Shown piece by piece: positions 47,101-56,243 of a stretch of DNA of 64,000 nt (position 1 is its first letter; each line of letters opens with the position of its first letter). The stretch covers positions 620,001-684,000 of the forward strand of contig NZ_CP019300.1 of NCBI RefSeq assembly GCF_001953955.1, read 5' to 3'. The translations under genes were made by a program, and so were the position numbers. This DNA comes from Prevotella intermedia ATCC 25611 = DSM 20706 (GTDB taxonomy: Bacteria; Bacteroidota; Bacteroidia; Bacteroidales; Bacteroidaceae). A model generated the notes under the pieces. It searched no databases, had not been told where the DNA came from, and was given only the letters and a program-made list of their open reading frames with translations.

Positions 47101-47664
47101 GCCAATGGTATCAATGCGGCAGGCAATGGAGTTGGACACGATATGCAACTTATCATCGATGGCGATATGATGCGCACCTACAACCTTAACGATAACTTCC
47201 GATTTGATTTCGGTAGCTATACGAAAGGTTCCACTTACTTCAGCATTCCTGAACTGTCAGAGGGTCGCCATCAGTTGAAATTCCGTGTTTGGGACATTCT
47301 CAACAATCCTTCTACAGCCACTCTCGACTTCACGGTAGACAAGGGAATGGCTCCTGACATAGAAGATGTGAGCTGCACGAACAATCCTGCCAAGACCGAA
47401 ACAACGTTCATTGTAACCCACAATTATGTTGGTTCCAATGTCGATGTAGAGTTGGAAGTGCTTGATATGTTGGGTCGTTTGTTGTGGCGACACAGCGAAA
47501 GTGGAGTATCAACGGGCAACGCTTACACCAAGAATTGGGACTTAACCATGAATTTGGGTGCACGCTTACAAACAGGTGTTTACCTCTATCGTGTTCGTTT
47601 AAGCTCTGGCGGTGCCGTAAAAGAGTCGAAAGCAAAGAAACTCATCATTATAAACAATAAATAA
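44119..47664 (+). CDS. porU: Type IX secretion system sortase PorU
   Basis: 1181 residues. Signal peptide ending AHAQ (20). A large N-terminal beta-rich region (about 25-430) is followed by a peptidase C25 (gingipain-like) catalytic domain, about 435-815: catalytic H686 in MDYAGHGSEIQ and C719 in WITASCDIMPFDG. An Ig-like region and a C-terminal T9SS-type domain (VELEVLDMLGRLLWRHS, TGVYLYRVRLSSGG, KLIIINNK) complete it. PorU removes the C-terminal signal of T9SS cargo and attaches it to A-LPS at the outer membrane. Next gene is porV, its usual partner. Confidence 0.96.
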   Translation: MKRKILGFLLLLLAVSAHAQKQRFFNLTVEDVTIDSLLPHFTYAIPIGENYADSIYQLEIRYPEFLDMNATDVARYNALSGAPLLTLPEIQQQMVVERKKGILEFSLVPIVERNGKKQFLVSFMIALTSKPRDARQVRARHAASAENTQLYAAHSVLSSGRWAKIRVPANGIYNLTADVVRRAGFSDLSKVRIYGYGGHLQNEKISSAYLKEFDDLKEVPSCLIGGKRLFYGRGPVSWESNTALVRTRNHYSDYGYYFITESTEAPLTIDAAAFLASVYPMADDYHSLHEIENYSWFPGGRRFFENTPIPVGKSHTYTLANVAKAANGTLAVGVSAGKGRTTVQIEVNGEKKEELRMSTGEFDFGAEVERKYALTGLRDVDSIKITTLSGGPARLDYVSMTYDTPRSAPNLAEGTFPVPEYVHNITNQDLHSHTPVDLVIIIPTSQKLLKQAQRLATFHEQHDGMKVRIVPADEIFNEFSSGTPDAMAYRRYMKMLYDRATTEAEIPKSLLLFGDCVWDNRMVTPECRNFNVNDYLLAYESNNSFSLTDCYINDGWYTLMDEGEGVNPTNIDKEDIGVGRFPVTTVVDAQTVVDKTINYASNKNAGDWQNVIMFMGDDGNNNLHMKDVNETADTIMTAYPNYLVKKVMWDAYTRIGTSTGFTYPEVSSVIKQQQAQGALIMDYAGHGSEIQISHETVLRITDFQNFTNANLPLWITASCDIMPFDGTIATIGEEAMLNKKGGSVAFWGTTRTVYASYNKRINTAFMKHVLSFKDGKPISLGEAQRLAKIDMIDTKDDTTYNKLQYSLLGDPALSLNLPTLDVVIDSINGIALNNENQITLKGGSIATVKGHIEKASEKVKNFNGLMSATVRDTRELITCKGQEETSEKPFTYYDRQKVLYNGSDSVRNGEFTFTFAVPRDLNYANGTGLINVYAVSNDHTLLANGAEDRFNINGSEQVSNDSIGPSIYCYLNTPAFVNGGKVNCTPYFIAQITDANGINAAGNGVGHDMQLIIDGDMMRTYNLNDNFRFDFGSYTKGSTYFSIPELSEGRHQLKFRVWDILNNPSTATLDFTVDKGMAPDIEDVSCTNNPAKTETTFIVTHNYVGSNVDVELEVLDMLGRLLWRHSESGVSTGNAYTKNWDLTMNLGARLQTGVYLYRVRLSSGGAVKESKAKKLIIINNK

Positions 47665-47752
47665 GCCCTTCTGTACGTTTGTGTTTCAATGAGGTTCTTA
47701 AGCAATTGGCTTCGGACTATTACGCAAACAAACAGAAAAGAATACAGAAAGA

Positions 47753-48931
47753 ATGAATAATACTTATAGAATATTAAGCCTGTTCTTGCTTACACTGGTT
47801 GCTGCTGCAGCGATGGCGCAAGACAAGAAAGATATTTTCAATCCAGTAAACCACGCCGTTACGTCGCAGATGATAGCACCCGATGCCCGTGCAGCAGGTA
47901 TGGGAGACGTGGGTGTTGCCACCGACCCTGACGTGAATTCGCAGTTCTGGAACCCAGCAAAATATCCGTTTACTATCTCTCGTGCCGGTGTATCCTTGAA
48001 CTATACGCCTTGGTTACGTCAGCTGGTAAGCGATATGGACTTGGCTTATCTCTCGGGCTATTACCGCATTGGCGATTACAGTGCCGTGTCTGGTTCGCTT
48101 CGTTACTTCTCTTTAGGTGAAGTGCAAGCGGGTGGTAGCACCGACGGTTCGGCTGCCTTGACCATTAAGCCTTACGAACTTTCTGCCGACATAGCCTATT
48201 CGCTGATGTTGAGCGAAACGTTCTCGTTAGGTGCTGCCGTACGTTGGATATACTCTGACCTTACCTACACTTTCACAGAAGAAACAACACCGGGTTCTGC
48301 TTTCGGAGCCGACATCTCTGCCTACTATCAGAATTACATCAATATGGGCAGCCGCGAGTGTCAGTTGGGCTTAGGTTTGAACATCTCTAACATAGGTTCA
48401 AAAATTACGTTTGGTGGCGATAACCGTTCCGAATTTATCCCTACCAACTTGCGTTTGGGTGCATCGCTGATGATTCCTGTCGATGAATTCAACCGCTTCA
48501 CCATCTCTGCCGATGCCAACAAACTGCTTGTTCCTACCTATCCAAAGCGTAAAACCGACGAGTCGGAAGTAGATTATCAAGAGCGTTTGCAGAAGGAATA
48601 CTACGACATATCGTCTATTTCGGGTATCTTCAAGAGTTTAAGCGATGCCCCAGGCGGAGCAAAAGAAGAGCTTCAGGAGGTAAACTGGAGCCTTGGAGCG
48701 GAATACGTGTATAACGATAAGTTCGCTCTTCGTGCCGGTTACCACCACGAAAGCGAGAACAAAGGCAACCGCAAGTACTTCACGGTGGGTGCTGGCTTCA
48801 AGATGAGTGTATTCTCGCTCGATGCAGGCTATGTTATTGCAACGGCAAAGAGCAACCCGCTCGACCAGACTTTGCGTTTCTCTTTGACGTTCGATATGGA
48901 CGGACTGAAGGATTTGTTTAATAGAAGATAG
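47753..48931 (+). CDS. porV: Type IX secretion system outer membrane protein PorV (LptO)
   Basis: 392 residues. Signal peptide (LSLFLLTLVAAAAMAQ), then IAPDARAAGMGDVGVATDPD and QFWNPAKYPF, the FadL-like start of PorV family barrels, and a 14-strand barrel ending LRFSLTFDM. PorV binds C-terminal signals of cargo and brings them to PorU. 88 nt after porU; ispF follows after 41 nt, an order also known from Porphyromonas. Confidence 0.95.
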   Translation: MNNTYRILSLFLLTLVAAAAMAQDKKDIFNPVNHAVTSQMIAPDARAAGMGDVGVATDPDVNSQFWNPAKYPFTISRAGVSLNYTPWLRQLVSDMDLAYLSGYYRIGDYSAVSGSLRYFSLGEVQAGGSTDGSAALTIKPYELSADIAYSLMLSETFSLGAAVRWIYSDLTYTFTEETTPGSAFGADISAYYQNYINMGSRECQLGLGLNISNIGSKITFGGDNRSEFIPTNLRLGASLMIPVDEFNRFTISADANKLLVPTYPKRKTDESEVDYQERLQKEYYDISSISGIFKSLSDAPGGAKEELQEVNWSLGAEYVYNDKFALRAGYHHESENKGNRKYFTVGAGFKMSVFSLDAGYVIATAKSNPLDQTLRFSLTFDMDGLKDLFNRR

Positions 48932-48972
48932 TCGCAGTAGCGAACAAACAGTTTCTCACAAATTCCTTGAAG

Positions 48973-49449
48973 ATGATAAGAGTAGGAATGGGCTACGATG
49001 TCCATAAACTTGTAGAAGGGCGTTCTCTCTATTTGGGAGGTATAAAGATAGGCCACACGCTCGGTTTGCTTGGGCATAGCGATGCCGATGTGTTGCTGCA
49101 TGCAGTTTGCGATGCCTTATTGGGTGCAGCCAATATGCGCGACATAGGCTACCATTTCCCCGATACGGCTGACGAAACTTTGGATATGGACTCTAAGGTG
49201 ATACTTCGCAAAACCGTAGAACTGATAGCAACAAAGGGTTATCGTGTAGGAAATATAGATGCAACGGTATGTGCCGAGCGTCCGAAGATAAATCCACACA
49301 TACCTGCAATGAAGGCTTGTATGGCTGAAATCATCGGTTGCGACGAAGACGATATATCCATCAAAGCCACGACCTCCGAACGAATGGGGTTTGTAGGTAG
49401 AGAAGAAGGTATGGCAGCTTACGCTGTCTGCTTGATAGAAAAAGGGTAA
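48973..49449 (+). CDS. ispF: 2-C-methyl-D-erythritol 2,4-cyclodiphosphate synthase IspF
   Basis: 158 residues from the ATG at 48973 (a TTG six nt upstream is in frame but adds only two residues). Zinc ligands D9 and H11 (GYDVH) and H43 (VLLHAVCDALLG) are in place; C-terminal ATTSERMGFVGREEG is conserved. Forms MEcPP in the MEP pathway as a trimer. Last gene of the FAH-porU-porV-ispF run. Confidence 0.97.
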   Translation: MIRVGMGYDVHKLVEGRSLYLGGIKIGHTLGLLGHSDADVLLHAVCDALLGAANMRDIGYHFPDTADETLDMDSKVILRKTVELIATKGYRVGNIDATVCAERPKINPHIPAMKACMAEIIGCDEDDISIKATTSERMGFVGREEGMAAYAVCLIEKG

Positions 49450-49480
49450 ACTTCTGAACTTAAAAGAAGTTTACCCTTTT
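49444..49480 (+). terminator. Terminator after ispF
   Basis: Perfect 12-bp inverted repeat GGGTAAACTTCT / AGAAGTTTACCC followed by TTTTT; its left arm overlaps the ispF stop codon. Confidence 0.85.
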
Positions 49481-49606
49481 TCTATGTCTTCAAATTCGAG
49501 CCGTTTTCTATGTGTTGGTATGGCGTGTATCCTTCTTCCGTGAGTCGGTATTTGGGCGTTTGCTTTTCGTTTTCTTGCTGAAGACAAACACCGAAATTCG
49601 CCCTTG

Positions 49607-49795
49607 TTTTGTAAAGATAATTTCGTTAAAAAGTGGCAATTGCGTTTTGACGTTGCGAAAGCGGCTGTTTTGCGATGCAAAACAGCCGCTTTTACCGTGC
49701 AAAACCTACGCTTTTGGAATGCAAAACAATAGGTTTTGTAAAGCGTTGATATATAGGTTGTTATGTAATAGCTATGCTTGCGAAAAATATTTACA
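49607..49795 (+). repeat. Intergenic palindromic element, copy F (rearranged)
   Basis: Sixth copy, plus orientation, but module order differs: a (49661-49673) and a' (49677-49689) are adjacent and form a perfect hairpin with a 3-nt loop, then b (49700-49708) pairs with b' (49730-49738). The other copies have a-b-a'-b'. Confidence 0.9.
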
Positions 49796-49970
49796 CGGTT
49801 TTCGTCTTTTTTCCGTGTATAAAGCAAGTTGTCTTTGCTTGATTTTTGTATTGTTCCGCAACATACGATGCACGTTTGAAGCAGAACTTGCTGCATATAC
49901 ATTGTAAACAGAACAAATGTGTTCTAAAACTTCTTTTTGTTTACTATTTTTGCTGAATAATCATCAATTT

Positions 49971-50002
49971 GTTGTTTATTCAATCTTTTATCGTTACCTT
50001 TG
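49971..50002 (+). promoter_or_regulatory. Promoter ahead of the cobalamin riboswitch
   Basis: GTTG at 49971-49974, 20-nt spacer, TACCTTTG at 49995-50002. Transcription would begin a few nt later, at the 5' edge of the riboswitch. Confidence 0.65.
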
Positions 50003-50004
50003 CA

Positions 50005-50167
50005 ATGCAATTTGGTTCGCAACAGCGATTAATAGGGAATTAGGTGAAAAACCTAAACAGTCCAGCTGCTGTAAGTTGTCATTGTAGACACAAACATATA
50101 CCACTGAGCAAAGGGCTTGGGAAGGGGTTTGTGGTCAGACAATAAGTCAGAATACCTGCCATTGCAA
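50005..50167 (+). ncRNA. Cobalamin riboswitch
   Basis: Sequence marks in the expected order: GATTAATAGGGAA (about 50027-50039), GGTGAAAAACC (50043-50053), GCTGCTGTAA (about 50065), ACCACTG (50100-50106) and GGGAAGG (50119-50125), and the B12 box AGTCAGAATACCTGCC (50145-50160). An outer pairing TGCAATG/CATTGCA may close it. It lies about 210 nt upstream of the 1891-residue gene on the same strand, so expression should fall when cobalamin is plentiful. The expression platform was not resolved. Confidence 0.93.
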
Positions 50168-50375
50168 TACTTCTATAAGGCTTCTATGGGATAGGTTGAG
50201 AAGTAGAATAATTGAAGTTTAAATAAGATTAGACATTGCCAGTTTTTAGTATTTGCTTATGGCTTATACAAGAAAACTGTAGTTTTTGGCTATGTGCGAG
50301 AGTGCAATCTGCCAATAACTAAACAGGAAACTATAAACAAGAGGAATTAAATTTTTATATTAACAAATTATATTT

Positions 50376-53300
50376 ATGAACACAAAACTACTATTGGTGT
50401 CGTTATCAATGGCGCTGTCGGCTATCTCTATGCCTGTAATGGCGCAGGGAACGCCTACGGAGGTCAATATTTCGGACACCAAACAAACGATTACTGTTGG
50501 CGACAATGGTATCAACTTCTATGATGAGGGTGGACCTACGGGGCCAACAACACCTCGAGAGGGCGAAGTTAAGCGAGTTAGCGAAATTACATTCGTGCCA
50601 GAAAACCCTGCTAAAAAGGTTATGGTTAATTTCACTAAAATGGACATCTTTCTCTCTTCTTTAGGAGAAAAGAACAGTCAATTCGTAAAGGTTTACAGCG
50701 GAAAAGAAGCAAAGAAGGATAACTTGCTGAAATCTTTTACAAGAAATCAAATTGGTATTGTTAAGTCTATTGCCGACGATGGTGCACTTACAATAGTATT
50801 CGAAAACGATTATGCGACGGCAAAACCAGGCTGGGAGGCTACTGTTTCTCAGTTTACACCGCAACAAATGACAGTAAGCGGCTTCGATGTGAAGCAGTTT
50901 AGCGAAGGAACAGTATGTGCCGACGATAAAGGACAGCAGATTCTCAGCTTTAATATTAAGGCTACAGAAACGCTGAATCCGCTTACAACTATAAGTTTTA
51001 AGTTTAAAACCAATGGCACACAGGCACAAATTGCTCATGCAACACTTTATTCTACAAGAATGTCAGATGCATTCTCGTCTGGCAAGAAGATAGGCGAAGT
51101 AGATGTAAATAGCGATGAATTTGAGATTGCCACAGAGGCTACAAAGCTCTTTGAAGGCGATAACTGGTTCTGGCTTACTTACGATATCAGCGAGATGGCT
51201 GAAGACGGGAAGAAAGTTGATGCGGCTCTTGTAAGTGCAACACTTAGCGATGGTGCACACGAAGTTGCAAACGGAAACCCAAGCGGCGACAGAACCATCA
51301 AGAATGTTGTAGAGTTTGTGCAAGGTAACAATACAAAGAAAGTAAATAATAAACTTACTTTCAAAACGAAGAATGCGAATAAATACTCTACTCGTTACGA
51401 GGCTTCAACAGAAGAACGTACAATGACTTTCTTGCCTACCCATGCAGGAAAGAAGATAATGATAAACTTCTCACGTTTCGACATTGTGTATTCTAAGCAT
51501 GAGAACATAGGCGTTCGTGCTAAGTTTGCAGTTTATAGTGGTCGTGATAAAAGCGGACAGCTTCTTTGGAAACTTGACAATGCCGATGCTGCAAAGGTTG
51601 GTCCTAAGAAGATATTGCGTTCAACTGCCGACGATGGTGCATTGACAGTTGTCTTTAACCCTGAAACTTATGCATCGGCTTATACTGGTGATGGATTCGA
51701 GGCTGAAGTTGCAGAATACGAAAGTAAACCTCTTGCATTTAAGGAAGCTGTTGTAAAACAACTTTCTAAAGATGTTGCAGCAGCAGGTGCTACCGATTTG
51801 GACATTATCAGCTTCAACGTTAAGGCGGAAGGCGATAAGGGTGCGCTCAACTTAAAGGGCATTACACTCGACCTTAAGGCTTCTAAGAAAGCTATCAGCA
51901 AGATTACAGTGCTGGGCAAAGCCGAAACAGAAGAAGCTACAAGCACTGCCAAGGCAGTTGCTACCGTAACCGAATTTGGTGCGAACAATACACTCGACAT
52001 TCAGTTTACCGAACCACTTGCGCTCGTAGAGGGCGACAACTGGTTGCGTGTACGCTACGATGTGAAAGACGATGCAGAGGCAGAAAGTAAGCTCGATGCT
52101 GCACTTACTGCACTCGACTTTGGCGATAAGAAGCAGAATATAGACAATGGCGACCCTGAAGGCGAACGCATTATAAAGCATATTGTTGTGCTTCAGAAGG
52201 GTGAGAATAAAACAAAGACAATCTCTGACGGCGGTTCTGTGATGTTCTACGACGACGGTGGTGCCGACGGAGATGAGTCTAAGAACTTCGACGGTACGAT
52301 TACTTTTGCGCCTGCAAGCCAAGGTTATGGTATCAAACTTGTTGCCAAGGAATGGCATGTAGCTGGCAGAAGCAAGATGTATATCTATTATGGTGGCGAA
52401 AAGAAGGACAAGGCTGACATGGAATATGGCAGAACCCCTGAACTTAAGGAACTCATTACAAAGTCGCCAGACGGTAAAATCACTGTAAACTATAAGACTA
52501 CAACTTATGCTGGCAAGGGTTTTGCAATCGAAGTAAGCAGCGTTAAACTATCTGAACTTGCCGTTGCTTCTGTTAAGACAGAAAGTGTTGTAGCCGAAAA
52601 GAGTATGAAGGGTGCTACCGACCTTGCTATGATGCGTGTCGATGTTGAGACTGCGGGCGACTACGGTACGATAGACGTTAAGAATTTCACCGTAACAGCG
52701 ACCGAAGGAGCAATCGTTAAGAACGTAAAAGTTTATGCTACAGGTCAGGAGAAGGTATTTTCGCCAGTGAATCTCTTCGGTCAAACTACCACAAGTCCTT
52801 ATGAAGTGAAGGGTAACTATACAATGAACGACCGTGGTACATACCACTTCTGGATTGCTTACGACCTTTCTACCACTGCAAACGAAGGCGACAAGGCTTC
52901 TGCCGCACTCGCTTCAATCACAACAAACATTAAGACTGAAACTCCTGCAGCTAACGTTACTGCTACTACAACCATCGAGAAAGGTATAAGCGGAACGTTG
53001 GAAGTTGGTGCAGATAAGGAGTATAAAACCATTCAGAAGGCTGTCGATGCATTGAAGACAGGCATCGACGGTCCTGTAACTATCAGCATTCAGCCAGGCG
53101 TTTATAAGGAGAATGTGCTTGTACCTGCTATTCCTGGTATGTCTGAAAACAACACATTGCTCATTACTTCATCTACTGGCAAGTCTTCTGACGTTAAGTT
53201 ACACAACAATGACTTCAGTCTTGGCTACACTGGCGACAAGTTAGCAAGAGAGTATGGCGTATTCACTTTCGATGGTGCAACTTATACAACGCTTCGCGGT

Positions 53301-56051
53301 ATTGAAGTAACAATCGATGGAAGTACGAAGTATCCATCAGTAGTACACGTTCGTAATATGAGCCGTAACGTAACTGTTGAAGACTGTTACATTCACGCCA
53401 AGATGAGTTCTAATATTTCTGATGGCATCACACTCGTAAATATGTATTCGCTTAGCGAGCCTAACAAGAACAACGACCACTTCACATTGAAGGGTTCAAC
53501 CCTTGAAGGTGGACGACAAGGTATTAAGTTAGGTGGTACCTCTACGGTAGCATTGCCAAAAGAAAGAGGCGGTAAGATATTGAACAATATCTTCAAGAAC
53601 AATGGCACACATGCTATTTATGTTACCAAAGAAGACGATGCGCAAATCATTGGCAACACCATTATCAATACAGAAGCCGACAAAAATGATTTCAGAGCGA
53701 TTGATATAACTGCCAACGGACAGGTTAAGATAGAGCAGAACAAGATTAACTTGAAGACAAAGAATTATTCAGGTGCTATCAGTGTTCGTGTTATTGCAGC
53801 CGATGCAGCTGCTCCTGCAACGATTGTAAACAACTCTATCATCAACGATTCTGATAATGACAGCTCTTATGGCCTACAGATTGGTGGAACAGAAACTGCA
53901 AATGTAAACATTGCACACAACACCGTTGTCTTCCGTGGTAAGGCGAAAGGTAGCAAGCCTGTTCAGCTTTCAACTGATTTGAGCAACATTGTTGTTACTC
54001 AGAACATCATTCAGAACGAGGCAGGTGGCTACGTTTACTTCCTCACAGGCAAGAACTCACCCGATGCCATTAAGTTCTTGAAGAATAATCTCTATACAAC
54101 GGGAGAATCGTTTGCCATAAAGACAGGAACCAAGTATGCGACCTTTAACGATTGGAAAGCCGTTTCTAACGAAGCAGACAGCTACAACGAGGAAGTTAAG
54201 TTCTTGGACGCAGAGGTGCTTGAGCCAAAAGAAGTTGGCCATTTGGTAAATACCGTATTGCTCGATTATGTTACAAAGGACATCAACAACAAGCAACGCA
54301 ATGCCGACCACCCAACTATGGGTGCTTACGAATTCTCTGAAGAAGTAGTAATACCTAAGTCGGTAGAGGGCTATCCTGAAGTTGTGAACATTACCGACAA
54401 CTCTGCTGATGTGAAAATAAAGGCTGACGAAAACGGTAAGGCTTATATCCTTGTGAAGAAAGAAGCTGACGCTGCTCCAACAGTAGAAGAAGTTGAGAAA
54501 GACGGTATCAGCATTTCTATCAGCAAAGACACTGAAGTTGTACAGACTATCAAGGACTTGACAAAGGACGAAACCTACATTGCATACATTGTTTACGAAG
54601 GTACACGTGGTGGCAAGAGCAAGGTTGAGGCTACCAAACCATTCAAGGTTGTGAAGCCAACACCAATACCAGAGCCTGTAGTTACTGCAGAAAACATTAC
54701 GATAGAAGCAGGACAACCAGCTAATCTTACAGCAACCGTAACCAGTGGAACTGAACCTTACACCATAACGTGGTACAATGGCAAGCGTCAGAAAGTAGAA
54801 ACCAACGTTGTTCCTACCGAGTGCGACCAGTTCACCGTAGAGGTTGTAGACAAGAATGGTAAGACTGCAAGTGCTGTTTGCGATGTTATTGTAAAGGGTG
54901 AGGCTGTAACTGCAACGCTCGAAAACCTTTTCTTGGATAATGAGAGCCATTGGAATGGTGCAAAAGGCAACGGTTACTTCCTCAGCGGTTCTTATAAATT
55001 CCATAACGGAGCACAGCCTCAGTATAACTTCTACTACGATTGTATGTATTCTAACGAGACTGCTACCACATACAGCGGTTTGCAAGACCAATGGCGCAAC
55101 ATCGTTGGCAAGGGCTACGACAACTCTGAAAACTATGGTATCTCTTATCCACAAAAGGGTACGATTGACGTAATGAACAAGGAAAACGGCGACAATATTC
55201 GTGGTTTCTACGTTACAAATACCGCTTGGGTATACGATGCTGTCAAGAAAGGCGATGGAATGTCAGACGTTGCTGGTGGTTTCCAAAAGGGCGACTACTT
55301 CAAGCTTATCATAAAGGGTAAGAAGGCTGACAATACAGAAAGTCAGGTAGAATACTACCTTGCCGACTATCGTGCAGAGAATGAAGCCGACCACTACGTT
55401 CTTGATACGTGGCAATGGGTAGACCTTAGCTCGTTGGGCGAAGTGAAATCAGTATCGTTCGGTATGGAAGGTACGAAGAAGAACAATTGGGGTCTTACTA
55501 CACCAGCTTACTTTGCCTTCGATAACTTCAACGGCGTACGCAACGAAAAGGCAGGTGCAGCAGTAGCAGCACAAGGTCAAACCATCGACATCTCGTCTAA
55601 CTTTACACCTGATGGCAGCAAGGCTACGATGAAATATGCTATCGTAGAACTCGTTCCAAGCACCGTTAAGGCAAAGGTTAGCATCGACGAAGCAACAGGT
55701 GAGCTCAGCATCAAGGGTGAAACCAGCGAGGAGTTCGAAATCGTTGTAAGTATGACACAGGCTGGTAAGACACAGTATGTGCGCATTCCTGTAACCTTCG
55801 CTACTGGCATTAACGTACTTGCCGAAGGTTCTAACGATGCTGTTATCAGTATTCAGAACGGCGACATCGTTGTGAACGGTGCAGCAAGCGACTACACCGT
55901 AGAGGTTTACTCTACATCGGGTATGTTGGTAGGCAAGGCGAACGGAACCGCTAACAGCGCAGTTCGCATACCAAGCACTGCCAAGGGCTTGTATATTGTC
56001 AAGGTTGTTATGGGCAACCAGAAGATTACAAAGAGCGTTCTTGTAAAGTAA
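50376..56051 (+). CDS. Riboswitch-controlled 1891-residue multidomain secreted protein with T9SS-type C-terminus
   Basis: Signal peptide ends PVMAQ (24). Visible order: three repeated modules, each a CUB-like sandwich (NFYDEGGPTG; MFYDDGGADG) plus a domain like those at the N-terminus of sialidases (about 40-320, 323-610, 611-868); a right-handed beta-helix (about 870-1310, starting EYKTIQKAVDAL and closing MGAYEF); FN3-like (1320-1415) and Ig-like (1425-1508) domains; a DUF4465-like domain (about 1511-1720: IRGFYVTNTAWVY, VEYYLADYRAENE, WVDLSSLGEVKSVSF); a linker; and a T9SS-type A tail (about 1810-1891, ending KGLYIVKVVMGNQKITKSVLVK). It has no lipobox. The riboswitch and DUF4465 suggest corrinoid capture; no enzyme motif was found. 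Confidence 0.85.
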   Translation: MNTKLLLVSLSMALSAISMPVMAQGTPTEVNISDTKQTITVGDNGINFYDEGGPTGPTTPREGEVKRVSEITFVPENPAKKVMVNFTKMDIFLSSLGEKNSQFVKVYSGKEAKKDNLLKSFTRNQIGIVKSIADDGALTIVFENDYATAKPGWEATVSQFTPQQMTVSGFDVKQFSEGTVCADDKGQQILSFNIKATETLNPLTTISFKFKTNGTQAQIAHATLYSTRMSDAFSSGKKIGEVDVNSDEFEIATEATKLFEGDNWFWLTYDISEMAEDGKKVDAALVSATLSDGAHEVANGNPSGDRTIKNVVEFVQGNNTKKVNNKLTFKTKNANKYSTRYEASTEERTMTFLPTHAGKKIMINFSRFDIVYSKHENIGVRAKFAVYSGRDKSGQLLWKLDNADAAKVGPKKILRSTADDGALTVVFNPETYASAYTGDGFEAEVAEYESKPLAFKEAVVKQLSKDVAAAGATDLDIISFNVKAEGDKGALNLKGITLDLKASKKAISKITVLGKAETEEATSTAKAVATVTEFGANNTLDIQFTEPLALVEGDNWLRVRYDVKDDAEAESKLDAALTALDFGDKKQNIDNGDPEGERIIKHIVVLQKGENKTKTISDGGSVMFYDDGGADGDESKNFDGTITFAPASQGYGIKLVAKEWHVAGRSKMYIYYGGEKKDKADMEYGRTPELKELITKSPDGKITVNYKTTTYAGKGFAIEVSSVKLSELAVASVKTESVVAEKSMKGATDLAMMRVDVETAGDYGTIDVKNFTVTATEGAIVKNVKVYATGQEKVFSPVNLFGQTTTSPYEVKGNYTMNDRGTYHFWIAYDLSTTANEGDKASAALASITTNIKTETPAANVTATTTIEKGISGTLEVGADKEYKTIQKAVDALKTGIDGPVTISIQPGVYKENVLVPAIPGMSENNTLLITSSTGKSSDVKLHNNDFSLGYTGDKLAREYGVFTFDGATYTTLRGIEVTIDGSTKYPSVVHVRNMSRNVTVEDCYIHAKMSSNISDGITLVNMYSLSEPNKNNDHFTLKGSTLEGGRQGIKLGGTSTVALPKERGGKILNNIFKNNGTHAIYVTKEDDAQIIGNTIINTEADKNDFRAIDITANGQVKIEQNKINLKTKNYSGAISVRVIAADAAAPATIVNNSIINDSDNDSSYGLQIGGTETANVNIAHNTVVFRGKAKGSKPVQLSTDLSNIVVTQNIIQNEAGGYVYFLTGKNSPDAIKFLKNNLYTTGESFAIKTGTKYATFNDWKAVSNEADSYNEEVKFLDAEVLEPKEVGHLVNTVLLDYVTKDINNKQRNADHPTMGAYEFSEEVVIPKSVEGYPEVVNITDNSADVKIKADENGKAYILVKKEADAAPTVEEVEKDGISISISKDTEVVQTIKDLTKDETYIAYIVYEGTRGGKSKVEATKPFKVVKPTPIPEPVVTAENITIEAGQPANLTATVTSGTEPYTITWYNGKRQKVETNVVPTECDQFTVEVVDKNGKTASAVCDVIVKGEAVTATLENLFLDNESHWNGAKGNGYFLSGSYKFHNGAQPQYNFYYDCMYSNETATTYSGLQDQWRNIVGKGYDNSENYGISYPQKGTIDVMNKENGDNIRGFYVTNTAWVYDAVKKGDGMSDVAGGFQKGDYFKLIIKGKKADNTESQVEYYLADYRAENEADHYVLDTWQWVDLSSLGEVKSVSFGMEGTKKNNWGLTTPAYFAFDNFNGVRNEKAGAAVAAQGQTIDISSNFTPDGSKATMKYAIVELVPSTVKAKVSIDEATGELSIKGETSEEFEIVVSMTQAGKTQYVRIPVTFATGINVLAEGSNDAVISIQNGDIVVNGAASDYTVEVYSTSGMLVGKANGTANSAVRIPSTAKGLYIVKVVMGNQKITKSVLVK

Positions 56052-56072
56052 TACAAGAATATTAGAATAGAA

Positions 56073-56111
56073 GAAACCGTGTGTCAGCAATGGCACACGG
56101 TTTCTTTGTTT
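56073..56111 (+). terminator. Terminator after the 1891-residue gene
   Basis: Perfect 11-bp inverted repeat GAAACCGTGTG (56073-56083) / CACACGGTTTC (56094-56104) followed by TTTGTTT. Confidence 0.9.
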
Positions 56112-56243
56112 ATACAGAAGCGTTGTCGTATCAGCATCGCAGTCTATTGGTAGCAGGATTGTCTGAAGGCAAAACTTTCTATCCGTCCTGCTCAATTTGT
56201 CCCTTTCAGAACCGTTTTATGGAGGAACGACAGCTATAAAAGG

